A stretch of 64,000 bases of DNA from Streptomyces antioxidans (GTDB taxonomy: Bacteria > Actinomycetota > Actinomycetes > Streptomycetales > Streptomycetaceae), in assembly GCF_000968685.2 (NCBI RefSeq), contig NZ_LAKD02000119.1:124001-188000 (forward strand), written 5' to 3'. The position numbers and the translations under genes were made by a program. This document shows positions 41,733 through 49,230 of the stretch, in pieces. Below the pieces are notes generated by a model. The model was not told where the DNA came from. It did no database searches and saw only the letters and a program-made list of their open reading frames with translations. How positions within the stretch are numbered: position 1 is the first letter of the stretch; every line of letters begins with the position of its first letter.

Positions 41733-43720
41733 ACCACAGGAAGCACACCAACCCCCCGGCCGCACCCGTCGCCCCCGACGCCACACCCCTCGGCCCCGAA
41801 GACCCGGCCGGACCCCTCACCCCCGACACAGGGCCCCTCGGCCCAGACGCCGCTCCCGTGGGCCGCGGCCCCGGGGCGGCGGCCCCCAACACCGGGACGG
41901 TGGGCCCCGGCCCCGGGGCGGTGGACGCCAACGCCGAGGCGGTGGACCTCGACACCGGGCCCGTAGGCGCCAACACCGAGACGGTGGACCCCAACACCGG
42001 GCCCGTGGGCATCGACACCGGGGGAGTGAACCCCGACACCAGGGCGGTGGGCCTCGGCCCCGGGCCCGTGGGCCCCGACACGAGGTCCGTGAGCCCCGAC
42101 ACCAGGGCCGTGGAGCCCGACACCAGGGCCGTGGGCCTCGAGCCCGAGTCCGTCGGCCCCGACATCGGGCCCGTCGCCGCGATCCGCGGCCTCCGCGTGG
42201 AGATCGACGGCAGGGTGATCGTCGACGGTGTGAACCTCGAGGCCCGGCCCGGTACGGTCACCGCCCTGGTGGGCGCTTCCGGCAGTGGCAAGACCACCAC
42301 CGGTCTGGCCCTGCTCGGTGAGTACCCGCCGGGGGCCAGGATCGGCGGCGACGTCCGTCTGGCCTCCGAGGGCCTGGTCGGCTATGTCCCCCAGCACCCG
42401 GCGGCCGTGCTCAACCCCGCCCGCCGCGTCTCCGCCCTCCTGACCGACATCGCCCGGTCCCAGGTGCGCCACCTCCCCCGCGCCCGGCGCCGGGCGGCGG
42501 TCCGCGAGCGGGTCGTCCGCGCCCTGGCGGAGGCCCAGCTCCCGGACGGCGAGACCCTGCTGAGGCGCTATCCGCACCAGCTCTCCGGCGGCCAGCAGCA
42601 ACGCGTCGTGCTCGCCCAGGCGCTCCTCCTCGGCGCCCGCGTCATCGTCGCCGACGAGCCCACCACCGGCCAGGACGCCCTCACCAAGAGCCGCGTCGTC
42701 GGCCAGCTGGCGGCCGTCGCCGCACGGGGCATCGCCGTCGTGCTGCTCAGCCACGACCTCGACGTGGTCCGCGCCCTCGCCGACGACGTCCTGGTCATGC
42801 GCGCCGGAAGAATCGTGGAGTCGGGCCCAGCCGAACGCCTGTGGAGCGCGCCACGCCATCCGTGGACCCGTGAACAGCTCGGCGCTCAGCGGGAGTTCAC
42901 ACCTCTCGGGCGCTCCGCCGGAACCGGGGAGCCGGTCCTGCGGATACGCGGGCTGATCGCCCGCCACCGCGACGGCGGCGCCCACGGCCGCCCGACCACG
43001 GTGCTGCGCGTTCCCGACCTCGCCCTGTACCCCGGCACAAGCCTGGCCGTCGTCGGCCGCTCGGGCAGCGGCAAGACCACGCTCGCCCGCTGCCTGGCCG
43101 GACTCCACCGGGACCACGAAGGGGAGGTCCTCCTCGGCTCCACCGCTCTGCCCCGCACCCTGCGCAGCCGCGACCGCGGCCAACTGGCGGCCGTGCAGTA
43201 CGTCTTCCAGGACTCGCGCGCCGCCTTCGACGAGCACCGTCCCGTGCTGCACCAGGTCGCCCGCACGGCGGTACGTCTGCGCGGCACCGACAAGGAGGCG
43301 GCACGGCAGGAGACCCTGACCACCCTGACCCGTCTCGGCCTGCCGAAGGACCTGGCCGACCGGCGCCCACCTCAGCTCTCCGGCGGCGAACTCCAGCGCG
43401 CCGCTCTCGCCCGCGCCCTGCTCGCCCGGCCCCGCGTCCTCATCTGTGACGAGATCACCTCCGGCCTCGACACCCTCAACCGCCGCGGCCTCCTGGAACT
43501 CCTCGCCCAGCTGCTCCGTGACCGCGATGACCTCTCGCTGCTCCTCATCACCCATGATCTGGACGTCGCGGCGCTCGCCCACCACATCGCGGTCCTCGAC
43601 GCCGGAGAACTCGTCGAGCAGGGGGCGGCCCCACGCGTACTGACCGCACCGGAGCACCCGGTCACCGCGTCCCTCCTGCAGACCGCGGCGACCGCCCGCG
43701 CCTCAACACGCGGCACGTGA
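41729..43720 (+). CDS. Fused double ATPase of the ABC importer with repetitive N-terminal extension
   Basis: 663 residues; GTGA overlap with DppC-like gene. Two NBDs fused (DppD plus DppF): Walker A GASGSGKT at 182-189, YPHQLSGGQQQRV and VIVADEPTTGQD; second Walker A GRSGSGKT, PQLSGGELQRAAL and VLICDEITSGLD, with His switches in both. Residues about 10-148 are a low-complexity array of PDTRAVGL/PNTGPVGI-like eight-residue units of no known domain, encoded by tandem DNA repeats (about 41756-42170). Energy source of the importer; last gene of the operon. Confidence 0.9.
   Translation: MNHRKHTNPPAAPVAPDATPLGPEDPAGPLTPDTGPLGPDAAPVGRGPGAAAPNTGTVGPGPGAVDANAEAVDLDTGPVGANTETVDPNTGPVGIDTGGVNPDTRAVGLGPGPVGPDTRSVSPDTRAVEPDTRAVGLEPESVGPDIGPVAAIRGLRVEIDGRVIVDGVNLEARPGTVTALVGASGSGKTTTGLALLGEYPPGARIGGDVRLASEGLVGYVPQHPAAVLNPARRVSALLTDIARSQVRHLPRARRRAAVRERVVRALAEAQLPDGETLLRRYPHQLSGGQQQRVVLAQALLLGARVIVADEPTTGQDALTKSRVVGQLAAVAARGIAVVLLSHDLDVVRALADDVLVMRAGRIVESGPAERLWSAPRHPWTREQLGAQREFTPLGRSAGTGEPVLRIRGLIARHRDGGAHGRPTTVLRVPDLALYPGTSLAVVGRSGSGKTTLARCLAGLHRDHEGEVLLGSTALPRTLRSRDRGQLAAVQYVFQDSRAAFDEHRPVLHQVARTAVRLRGTDKEAARQETLTTLTRLGLPKDLADRRPPQLSGGELQRAALARALLARPRVLICDEITSGLDTLNRRGLLELLAQLLRDRDDLSLLLITHDLDVAALAHHIAVLDAGELVEQGAAPRVLTAPEHPVTASLLQTAATARASTRGT
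41756..42170 (+). repeat. Degenerate 24-bp coding repeats in the ABC ATPase gene
   Basis: Units such as CCCGACACCAGGGCCGTG recur with about 24-bp spacing (8 codons: P-D-T-R-A-V-G/E-L and variants) across roughly 410 bp. The peptide is Pro/Gly/Asp/Val-rich and is probably disordered. Most copies keep the reading frame, so the array has been selected or expanded in frame. It precedes the first Walker A motif by about 30 residues. Confidence 0.7.
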
Positions 43721-43907
43721 CAGGGAATCGCCACGCGCCGTCAAGAGTTGGCGAGCGCGAGTGCCGCCTCCCCCGGCATGTCTCCAACTCTGAAGTGGGG
43801 CGATCGATACTTCCGCGGCGACGAGGTCATGCCGGGAGCTTTCATTCAACTAGTAAAGCCAGCACGGCACTTGACCGACAAGGGCAGGGTCCAAGACAGT
43901 CATTCTG

Positions 43908-43921
43908 TGTGAGCGCTCTCA
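43908..43921. promoter_or_regulatory. CebR-like (LacI-family) operator upstream of GH16
   Basis: TGTGAGCGCTCTCA matches 12 of 14 positions of the CebR box TGGGAGCGCTCCCA, with the core GAGCGCTC perfect. CebR represses cello-oligosaccharide utilisation genes in Streptomyces, so control of a secreted beta-glucanase would fit. It lies 147-160 bp upstream of the GH16 start. Confidence 0.5.
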
Positions 43922-43955
43922 CGCCCCCGATGGCGCTCGCTTTGCCCACTGTGCC

Positions 43956-44014
43956 CGAGTTCCCGTAGCCCGGTCTCCATCACCCCCACGCCAGGAGCGG
44001 GCTACGGGAACTCG
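43956..44014. promoter_or_regulatory. 17-bp inverted repeat upstream of GH16
   Basis: CGAGTTCCCGTAGCCCG (43956-43972) is exactly complementary to CGGGCTACGGGAACTCG (43998-44014), with a 25-base loop. With a one-base bulge the stem extends outward to about 20 bp (GTGC ... GCAC). It ends 54 bp before the GH16 start, so it is either in the 5' leader or terminates the upstream operon. Confidence 0.6.
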
Positions 44015-44067
44015 CACATCCCAGTCACACATCACCGCGGCACCTTCAAACGAAAGCAGCCCCCCAC

Positions 44068-45051
44068 ATGTTCAGAATCACTTCCTCAGACACAGACACA
44101 ACGGCGGACGCCACACCCCGCCGCCGACGACGACGCCTCCTGGCCTTCGTGGCCGCCCTGTCGCTCCCCGTGACCGGTCTGCTGGCGCTCACGGTGTCCT
44201 CCAACACCGCCGCCGCGGGCGAGACCTCGGCCAAGGCCGAGTGGACCACCGTCTTCCAGGACGACTTCGACGGCGCGGCGGGCACCGGCCTGAACAAGGA
44301 CGACTGGCTGTACGACATCGGCACCGGTTACCCGGGCGGCGCCGCGAACTGGGGCACCGGCGAGATCGAGTCGGTCACGGACTCCACCGAGAACGTCTAC
44401 CACGACGGCGACGGTCACATGGTGATCAAGCCAATCCGCGACGGTTCGGGGAACTGGACCTCGGGCCGGGTGGAGACCCAGCGCACCGACTTCGAGGCGC
44501 CCGCCGGTGGCCAGTTGGAGATCAGCGCGTCCCTCAAGCAGCCCAATCCGGAGAAGGCCCTCGGCATCTGGCCCGCCTTCTGGGCCATGGGCGCCGACGC
44601 CCGCCCGGTGAGCGCCACCAACTGGCCGAGCATCGGCGAGCTGGACATCATGGAAGCCGTCAACGGGCTGAACAAGCACTCGCACACCTTCCACTGCGGT
44701 GAGTGGGCCGGTGAGTGCCACGACCCGGACGGGATCAGCAGCGATCTGCTGCCGTGCGACGGCTGTCAGACCGACTACCACACCTACTCCGTGATCGTGG
44801 ATCGCACCGACACCTCAGCCGAGCAACTGCGCTTCTACCGCGACGGCAAGGAGACCTTCACGGTGAAGCAGGACCAGGTGTCGGCCGAGACCTGGAAGAA
44901 GGCGGTCGACCACGGGTTCTTCGCCATCTTCAACGTGGCGGTCGGCGGCTCCTATCCGAACAAGGTCTGCGGCTGCACCTCGCCCGGGGCGGACACCACC
45001 TCCGGTGAGGGGATGAGCGTGGACTGGTTCTCCGTCAAGGTGAGCCAGTAG
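44068..45051 (+). CDS. Secreted GH16 beta-1,3-glucanase-like hydrolase
   Basis: 327 residues. A signal peptide runs through RRRRRRLLAFVAALSLPVTGLLALTVSS to about residue 50. GH16 catalytic motif GELDIMEAVNG with nucleophile E191, D193 and acid/base E196 (the ExDxxE arrangement without insertion, typical of laminarinases). The upstream KALGIWPAFWAMG strand and later CNVAVGGSYP-like aromatic segment match the family. It should cut beta-1,3 or mixed-linkage glucans outside the cell. No carbohydrate-binding module is attached. A CebR-like box and a long hairpin lie upstream. Confidence 0.93.
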   Translation: MFRITSSDTDTTADATPRRRRRRLLAFVAALSLPVTGLLALTVSSNTAAAGETSAKAEWTTVFQDDFDGAAGTGLNKDDWLYDIGTGYPGGAANWGTGEIESVTDSTENVYHDGDGHMVIKPIRDGSGNWTSGRVETQRTDFEAPAGGQLEISASLKQPNPEKALGIWPAFWAMGADARPVSATNWPSIGELDIMEAVNGLNKHSHTFHCGEWAGECHDPDGISSDLLPCDGCQTDYHTYSVIVDRTDTSAEQLRFYRDGKETFTVKQDQVSAETWKKAVDHGFFAIFNVAVGGSYPNKVCGCTSPGADTTSGEGMSVDWFSVKVSQ

Positions 45052-45110
45052 CGCCGGAAGGTGAGCCAGTGGCGCCGCGAGCATCCGCGAGCACGCGTTC
45101 AGGGGCCGGG

Positions 45111-45635
45111 TCACTCGGGGCGGGGAGGGCGTGGTTCTTCCAGGCGGGAGAGCCACGTCGTGAGCAGCGCCTCGAGCGTCCCGGCCTCCGCGGGTGTCAG
45201 CAGATTCAGCAGATCGCGTTCGTTGCGCATATGGTCGGTGAACGCCTCGTCGATCAGTTCACGCCCCGGTCCCGTGAGGGCGACGATCCTGCCGCGCTGG
45301 TCGTCGTCCGAGCGGCGGCGGGTGACGAGTCCGGCTCGTTCGAGGCGGTCGATCCTCTTGGTCATCGCACCGGTGGTGACCATGGTGTGCGCGGCGAGCT
45401 CGCCGGGAGCGCGTTCATAGGGTTCACCGGCGCGGCGCAGTGCGCACAGCACGTCGAATTCCCCCTCGCTGAGGTCGTAGTGGCCGTATACGCGGCAGAG
45501 TTCTTCGGTGAGCCGACCGGCCAGCCGGTGCAGTCGGCCGATCACTCCTTGCGGCGAGGTGTCGAGGTCGGGCCGTTCGCGGCGCCAGTCGGCCTGGATG
45601 CGGGCCACACGGTCCAGCGGTTGCGGATGTTCCAT
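45111..45635 (-). CDS. MarR-family transcriptional regulator
   Basis: 174 residues from the ATG at 45635, MEHPQPLDRVARI. Winged HTH: YDLSEGEFDVLCALRRAG, ELAAHTMVTTGAMTKRIDRLERAGLV, then the RRRSDDDQRGRIVALT wing. The start lies inside a perfect 54-bp palindrome and only nine bases after a TATATT -10-like element on that strand, so the mRNA is probably leaderless. It is divergent from an EamA exporter whose start is the mirror image. Likely represses both genes until a ligand binds. Confidence 0.9.
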   Translation of the reverse strand: MEHPQPLDRVARIQADWRRERPDLDTSPQGVIGRLHRLAGRLTEELCRVYGHYDLSEGEFDVLCALRRAGEPYERAPGELAAHTMVTTGAMTKRIDRLERAGLVTRRRSDDDQRGRIVALTGPGRELIDEAFTDHMRNERDLLNLLTPAEAGTLEALLTTWLSRLEEPRPPRPE

Positions 45636-45683
45636 GGAAGACAAATATAGCTTCCCGGGAAGCTATATTTGTCTTCCATGGAA
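45630..45683. promoter_or_regulatory. Perfect 54-bp palindrome containing both divergent start codons
   Basis: Every base from 45630 to 45683 pairs with its mirror around the centre CCCGGG (45654-45659). The MarR start (45635) and the EamA start (45678) are exact mirror positions; each is preceded, on its own strand, by TATATT nine bases upstream (45664-45669 and its mirror). The palindrome therefore contains both promoters, both start codons and presumably the MarR operator. Confidence 0.85.
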
Positions 45684-46619
45684 GCTCATATGCGTTGGGT
45701 GGCGCTGACCGCGGTCGCGCCGGTGGCGTGGGGAGCCAACTACTTCGTCACCCACGAATACCTTCCCGCCGGAAGCCCGCTGTACGGGGCCGCTCTGCGG
45801 GCGCTGCCCGCGGGGCTCGTCCTGCTGGCGCTGTGCGGGTGGCGGCGGCCGCACGGTGGGTGGTGGTGGCGGTCCGCGGTGCTCGGAGCGCTCAATGTGA
45901 GCGTGTTCTTCGCCCTCGTCTACGTCGCCTCCCAGCTGCTGCCGACGAGCGTCGCGTCCACCGTCATGGCGATGTCCCCGCTGACGATGACGCTCATCGC
46001 CTGGCCCCTGGTGTCCGAACGGCCAAGGACCGCCCACCTGGCCGGTGCCGTGGTCGGGCTCGCCGGAGTGTGCCTCATGCTGCTCCCGGGAGCGGACGGG
46101 GTGAGCGTGCCGGGAGTCCTCGCCTCGGCCGCCGCCATGCTGGTGTCGTCCTTCGGCCACATCCTGACCAAGCGGTGGAACGCCGATACCGATGTGCTCG
46201 CCTCGACCGCCTGGCAGCTGACCGCCGGAGGGCTGTTCCTGCTTCCGGTCGCCGCGGTGGCGGAGGGCCCTCCGCCCGCGCTCTCCACACCGGCGCTCGT
46301 AGCCTTCGGCTATGTCTCCCTGGTCGCCACCGCGCTGGCCTTCACCGCCTGGTTCACCGGGCTGCGGCATCTGCCCGCGGCGACCATGGGCCTGATCGGG
46401 CTGCTCAACCCCGTCACGGGTGTGCTGCTCGGCACGATGGTCGGCACGGAGACGCTGACCGTTCAGCAGCTGTGCGGCCTGGTGCTGGTCCTGGCCGGAG
46501 TCATGCTCGGACGGCCCACCCGCGCGGGCCTGCGCGGCGCCGGCCGGACGCCCCCGCGGCCCGGCCCCCACCGGTGCCCCGCACCGGATCCCCCGCCGTC
46601 CCGCCCCCAACCCCGGTGA
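45678..46619 (+). CDS. EamA/DMT-family exporter under MarR control
   Basis: 313 residues from the ATG at 45678. Ten transmembrane helices in two EamA repeats: RWVALTAVAPVAWGANYFVTHEYLP at the start, SVASTVMAMSPLTMTLIAWPLV at the end of repeat one, and LPAATMGLIGLLNPVTGVLLGTMV in repeat two. An earlier in-frame TTG at 45669 is inside the -10 element, so the mRNA is probably leaderless. An ATG at 45687 is also possible. The C-terminal tail is Pro/Arg-rich. Probable drug or metabolite exporter. Confidence 0.9.
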   Translation: MEAHMRWVALTAVAPVAWGANYFVTHEYLPAGSPLYGAALRALPAGLVLLALCGWRRPHGGWWWRSAVLGALNVSVFFALVYVASQLLPTSVASTVMAMSPLTMTLIAWPLVSERPRTAHLAGAVVGLAGVCLMLLPGADGVSVPGVLASAAAMLVSSFGHILTKRWNADTDVLASTAWQLTAGGLFLLPVAAVAEGPPPALSTPALVAFGYVSLVATALAFTAWFTGLRHLPAATMGLIGLLNPVTGVLLGTMVGTETLTVQQLCGLVLVLAGVMLGRPTRAGLRGAGRTPPRPGPHRCPAPDPPPSRPQPR

Positions 46620-46692
46620 GATCACTGGGACTTTGGCTACAGTGCTCAGGAAAGGCAGCGTCGGATGGTGCTCATGGGGTACGGGTGGCCCC

Positions 46693-47808
46693 ATGTCTCG
46701 CACGTTGAGTTCAACGAAAACCCGCGCCGCGCTCCACTCATCGGCACGCGTCTCGCTCGAATTGCTGGTGGTCCTCCTGATGGCCGCGGCGGCCCTGTGG
46801 ACCCTGGGCCAGATGTGGTCGGTCATCTGGCCGCTCGTCATCGGCCTGCTCCTCACCACGCTGACCTGGCCCCTGGCCCGCTTTCTGCGCGGGCACGGAT
46901 GGCCCCCCGCGCTGGCCGCCTCGGTGGTGACCCTGCTGTTCCTCCTGGTCGCCGCGGGCATCGTGGCGCTGATCGCGGTGCCCGTGGCGTCCCAGTCCGG
47001 TGAGCTGGCCAACGGTGTGACCGAAGGCATCCAGCGGGTGCGCGAATGGGCCGCCGGGCCGCCGCTGAACATTGACGACGCCCAGATCTCGCAGGCCACC
47101 GACACCGCGGCGGCCCGGCTGCAGAGCAGTGCCGGAAGCCTGGTCACCGCCGTCGTCGCCGGGGTGAGCACCGTGGTCGACGGTGTGATCACCGCCGTCC
47201 TGGCGCTCTTCTTGATGTTCTTCTTCCTCAAGGACGGTCCGCGGTTCCTGCCGTGGCTCGCCCGGCAGCTCCCCGGCCGGCTCGCCACCGACATCCCCGC
47301 CGTGGCCGAGCGCAGTTGGGACACGCTGGGCGCCTTCGTGCGTTCCCAGGCGTTCGTCGGTCTGCTCGACGCCATCCTCATCGGACTCGGGCTGTGGGCC
47401 CTGGGAGTACCGCTGGTGCTGCCGCTGGCGGTCCTGACCTTCATCTCCGCGTTCATCCCCGTCGTGGGGGCCCTGTTCGCGGGTATGGTCGCGGTGCTCA
47501 TCGCGCTGGTGTTCAACGGCCCGACGGACGCCCTGATCGCCTTGGCGATCATCGTCGTGGTGCAGCAGCTGGAGGGCAATGTGTTCCAGCCGATGATCCA
47601 GAGCCGCGGGCTCGGTCTGCACGCGGCGGTCGTCCTGCTCGCGGTGACACTGGGCGGCAGCCTGGCCGGGATCGTGGGCAGTCTGCTGGCCGTACCGGTG
47701 GCCGCGCTGATCGCGGTGGTCTGGAGCTACCTGCGCGAGCAGCTCAGCCATCCGCCACAGGAGCCGGAGAACGATGACCAGCACGCCGATGGCGCGGTCG
47801 TGTCGTAG
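46693..47808 (+). CDS. AI-2E-family transporter-like membrane protein
   Basis: 371 residues from the ATG at 46693 (MSRTLSSTKTRAAL); a GTG/ATG at 46633 would add 20 residues without a ribosome site. TqsA/PerM-like topology: four N-terminal helices, a large soluble segment (ELANGVTEGIQRVREWAAG), then VVTAVLALFLMFFFLKDGPRF, the conserved FISAFIPVVGALFAGM and IVVVQQLEGNVFQPMI motif. Family members export autoinducer-2 or act as Na+/H+ antiporters. It follows the EamA gene by 73 bp on the same strand. Confidence 0.87.
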   Translation: MSRTLSSTKTRAALHSSARVSLELLVVLLMAAAALWTLGQMWSVIWPLVIGLLLTTLTWPLARFLRGHGWPPALAASVVTLLFLLVAAGIVALIAVPVASQSGELANGVTEGIQRVREWAAGPPLNIDDAQISQATDTAAARLQSSAGSLVTAVVAGVSTVVDGVITAVLALFLMFFFLKDGPRFLPWLARQLPGRLATDIPAVAERSWDTLGAFVRSQAFVGLLDAILIGLGLWALGVPLVLPLAVLTFISAFIPVVGALFAGMVAVLIALVFNGPTDALIALAIIVVVQQLEGNVFQPMIQSRGLGLHAAVVLLAVTLGGSLAGIVGSLLAVPVAALIAVVWSYLREQLSHPPQEPENDDQHADGAVVS

Positions 47809-47835
47809 ACGTCCCCGCGTACCAACGGGGGCCGG

Positions 47836-49200
47836 TCACCCGATCTTCGCCGTGTCATGGGGCTGGTCCAGTGGCTCCTGGGCGGTGGCCCGTTCGGCCT
47901 TTCGCCCGGCCGTCAGCAGGATCACCAGCCCGGTGGCGAGCATGAGAGCGATGGCCAGCAGGGCGTAGGTGAAGTCTCCGGTCGCGTCCGCGATGGCGCC
48001 GGTCATATAGGGGCCGATGAATCCGCTGGCGTTGCTCACCGAGTTGATCAGCGCGATGCCCGAGGCCGCGGCGGCACCGGTCAGGCACAGCGGCGGCAGT
48101 CGCCAGAACTGCGGCATCGCGGTGTAGACGCCGGAGACGCTGACGCAGAACGCCCCGATGAACAGGACGTCGTCATGGGTGAAGGTGGCCAGCAGCAGGC
48201 CCACGGCGCCGAAGGCCAGGGGTATGGCCGTGGAGAACACCACGGACCGGCGCGCCGCCACCCTGGCCCAGGCGAGCATGGCGACGATGGCGATGGCCGA
48301 TGGGATGCCGGCGAGCAGCACACTGCTGACATCCGAGATCGTGGAGGCGTTCCCGGCCAGCGTGGCGATCATCGTCGGCAGGAAGAAGGCGATGGGGTAC
48401 AGGCCGAAGACGATGGCGAAGAAGGCGAAGGACAGCATCCACACGCGTCCGCTGGAGAGCGCCTGACGCATCCCGGTGAGCGCGCCGTGCGCGTTCTGCT
48501 GGGCGGTTTCCAGGGTGAGCCGACGCTGGATGGCGTCCTTCTCCTGGGGTGTCAGCCACTTCGCGTCGGCGGGCCGGTCCGGCAGAAGGAGGTAGACCAG
48601 GGCTCCGGAGAGAACGGTGAACAGGCCCTCGGTGAAGAACAGCGATCGCCACCCGGCGTACCCGGTGAGCCGTTCGCCCCAGGACAGCATGGCCGCGGCG
48701 AGGGGCGAACCTATGATGCCGGACAGCGGGATCATGATGAAGAAGACCGACATGGCCCAGCCGCGCTGTCTCCTGGGGAACCAGAAGGTCATATACAGCA
48801 GGATCCCGGCCGCCAGCCCGGCCTCCGCGAATCCGAGCAGGACTCTCATGACATAGAGCTGGACAACGCTCTGCACGGCCGCGGTTCCCATGGTGACGAG
48901 GCCCCAGGAGACCAGGATCCGGGTGATCCACTTCCGTGCCCCGAACCGGCGCAGCATCATATTGCTGGGGATTTCCACGAGGATGTAGCCGATGAAGAAC
49001 AGGCCGGAGGCCAGGCCCAGCTGTCCGGCGGTGATGCCGAGACTCTTGTTGAGCGACGGTGCCACATAGCCGAGGTTGGCACGGTCGACATAGCTCATCA
49101 CATAGGCGAGGCCGATGAGCGGGATGATGCGGATGCCTACTTTGCGCCACACCCGGCGCATGTCATCGTCCGTCGGTGTCAGGGCGGTGACCTCGGCCAT
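47836..49200 (-). CDS. MFS permease of the anion:cation symporter (ACS) family
   Basis: 454 residues, 12 helices. ACS signatures: VGIRIIPLIGLAYVMSYVDRANLGYVAPSL near the N-terminus, FIGYILVEIPSNMMLRRFGARKWI, and GFAEAGLAAGILLYMTFWFPRRQRGWAMS. The family imports carboxylates such as tartrate, phthalate, hexuronates and hydroxyphenylacetate. Last gene of the Hyu-type catabolic operon, starting 30 bp after HyuB ends. It is probably the uptake system for the operon's substrate. Confidence 0.9.
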   Translation of the reverse strand: MAEVTALTPTDDDMRRVWRKVGIRIIPLIGLAYVMSYVDRANLGYVAPSLNKSLGITAGQLGLASGLFFIGYILVEIPSNMMLRRFGARKWITRILVSWGLVTMGTAAVQSVVQLYVMRVLLGFAEAGLAAGILLYMTFWFPRRQRGWAMSVFFIMIPLSGIIGSPLAAAMLSWGERLTGYAGWRSLFFTEGLFTVLSGALVYLLLPDRPADAKWLTPQEKDAIQRRLTLETAQQNAHGALTGMRQALSSGRVWMLSFAFFAIVFGLYPIAFFLPTMIATLAGNASTISDVSSVLLAGIPSAIAIVAMLAWARVAARRSVVFSTAIPLAFGAVGLLLATFTHDDVLFIGAFCVSVSGVYTAMPQFWRLPPLCLTGAAAASGIALINSVSNASGFIGPYMTGAIADATGDFTYALLAIALMLATGLVILLTAGRKAERATAQEPLDQPHDTAKIG

Positions 49201-49230
49201 GACGGGGTCCTCTCGGTGGGCGGGGCGGTG

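Larger units (their letters stand above)
43721..44067. other. 347-bp intergenic region before the GH16 gene
   Basis: Holds the likely promoter region of the glucanase gene. It contains a CebR-like dyad (43908-43921) and a 17-bp inverted repeat (43956-44014), listed separately. Upstream, TTTCATTCAACTAGTAAAG (43840-43858) is AT-rich for this genome and may mark promoter elements. No ORF with coding character is visible. Confidence 0.5.

Noticed and set aside
31684..43720. Staphylopine/opine, EDDS or NRPS-independent siderophore cluster
   Set aside because: No nicotianamine-synthase-like, opine dehydrogenase, SbnB, argininosuccinate-lyase-like or IucA/IucC-type gene is present among the ten genes.
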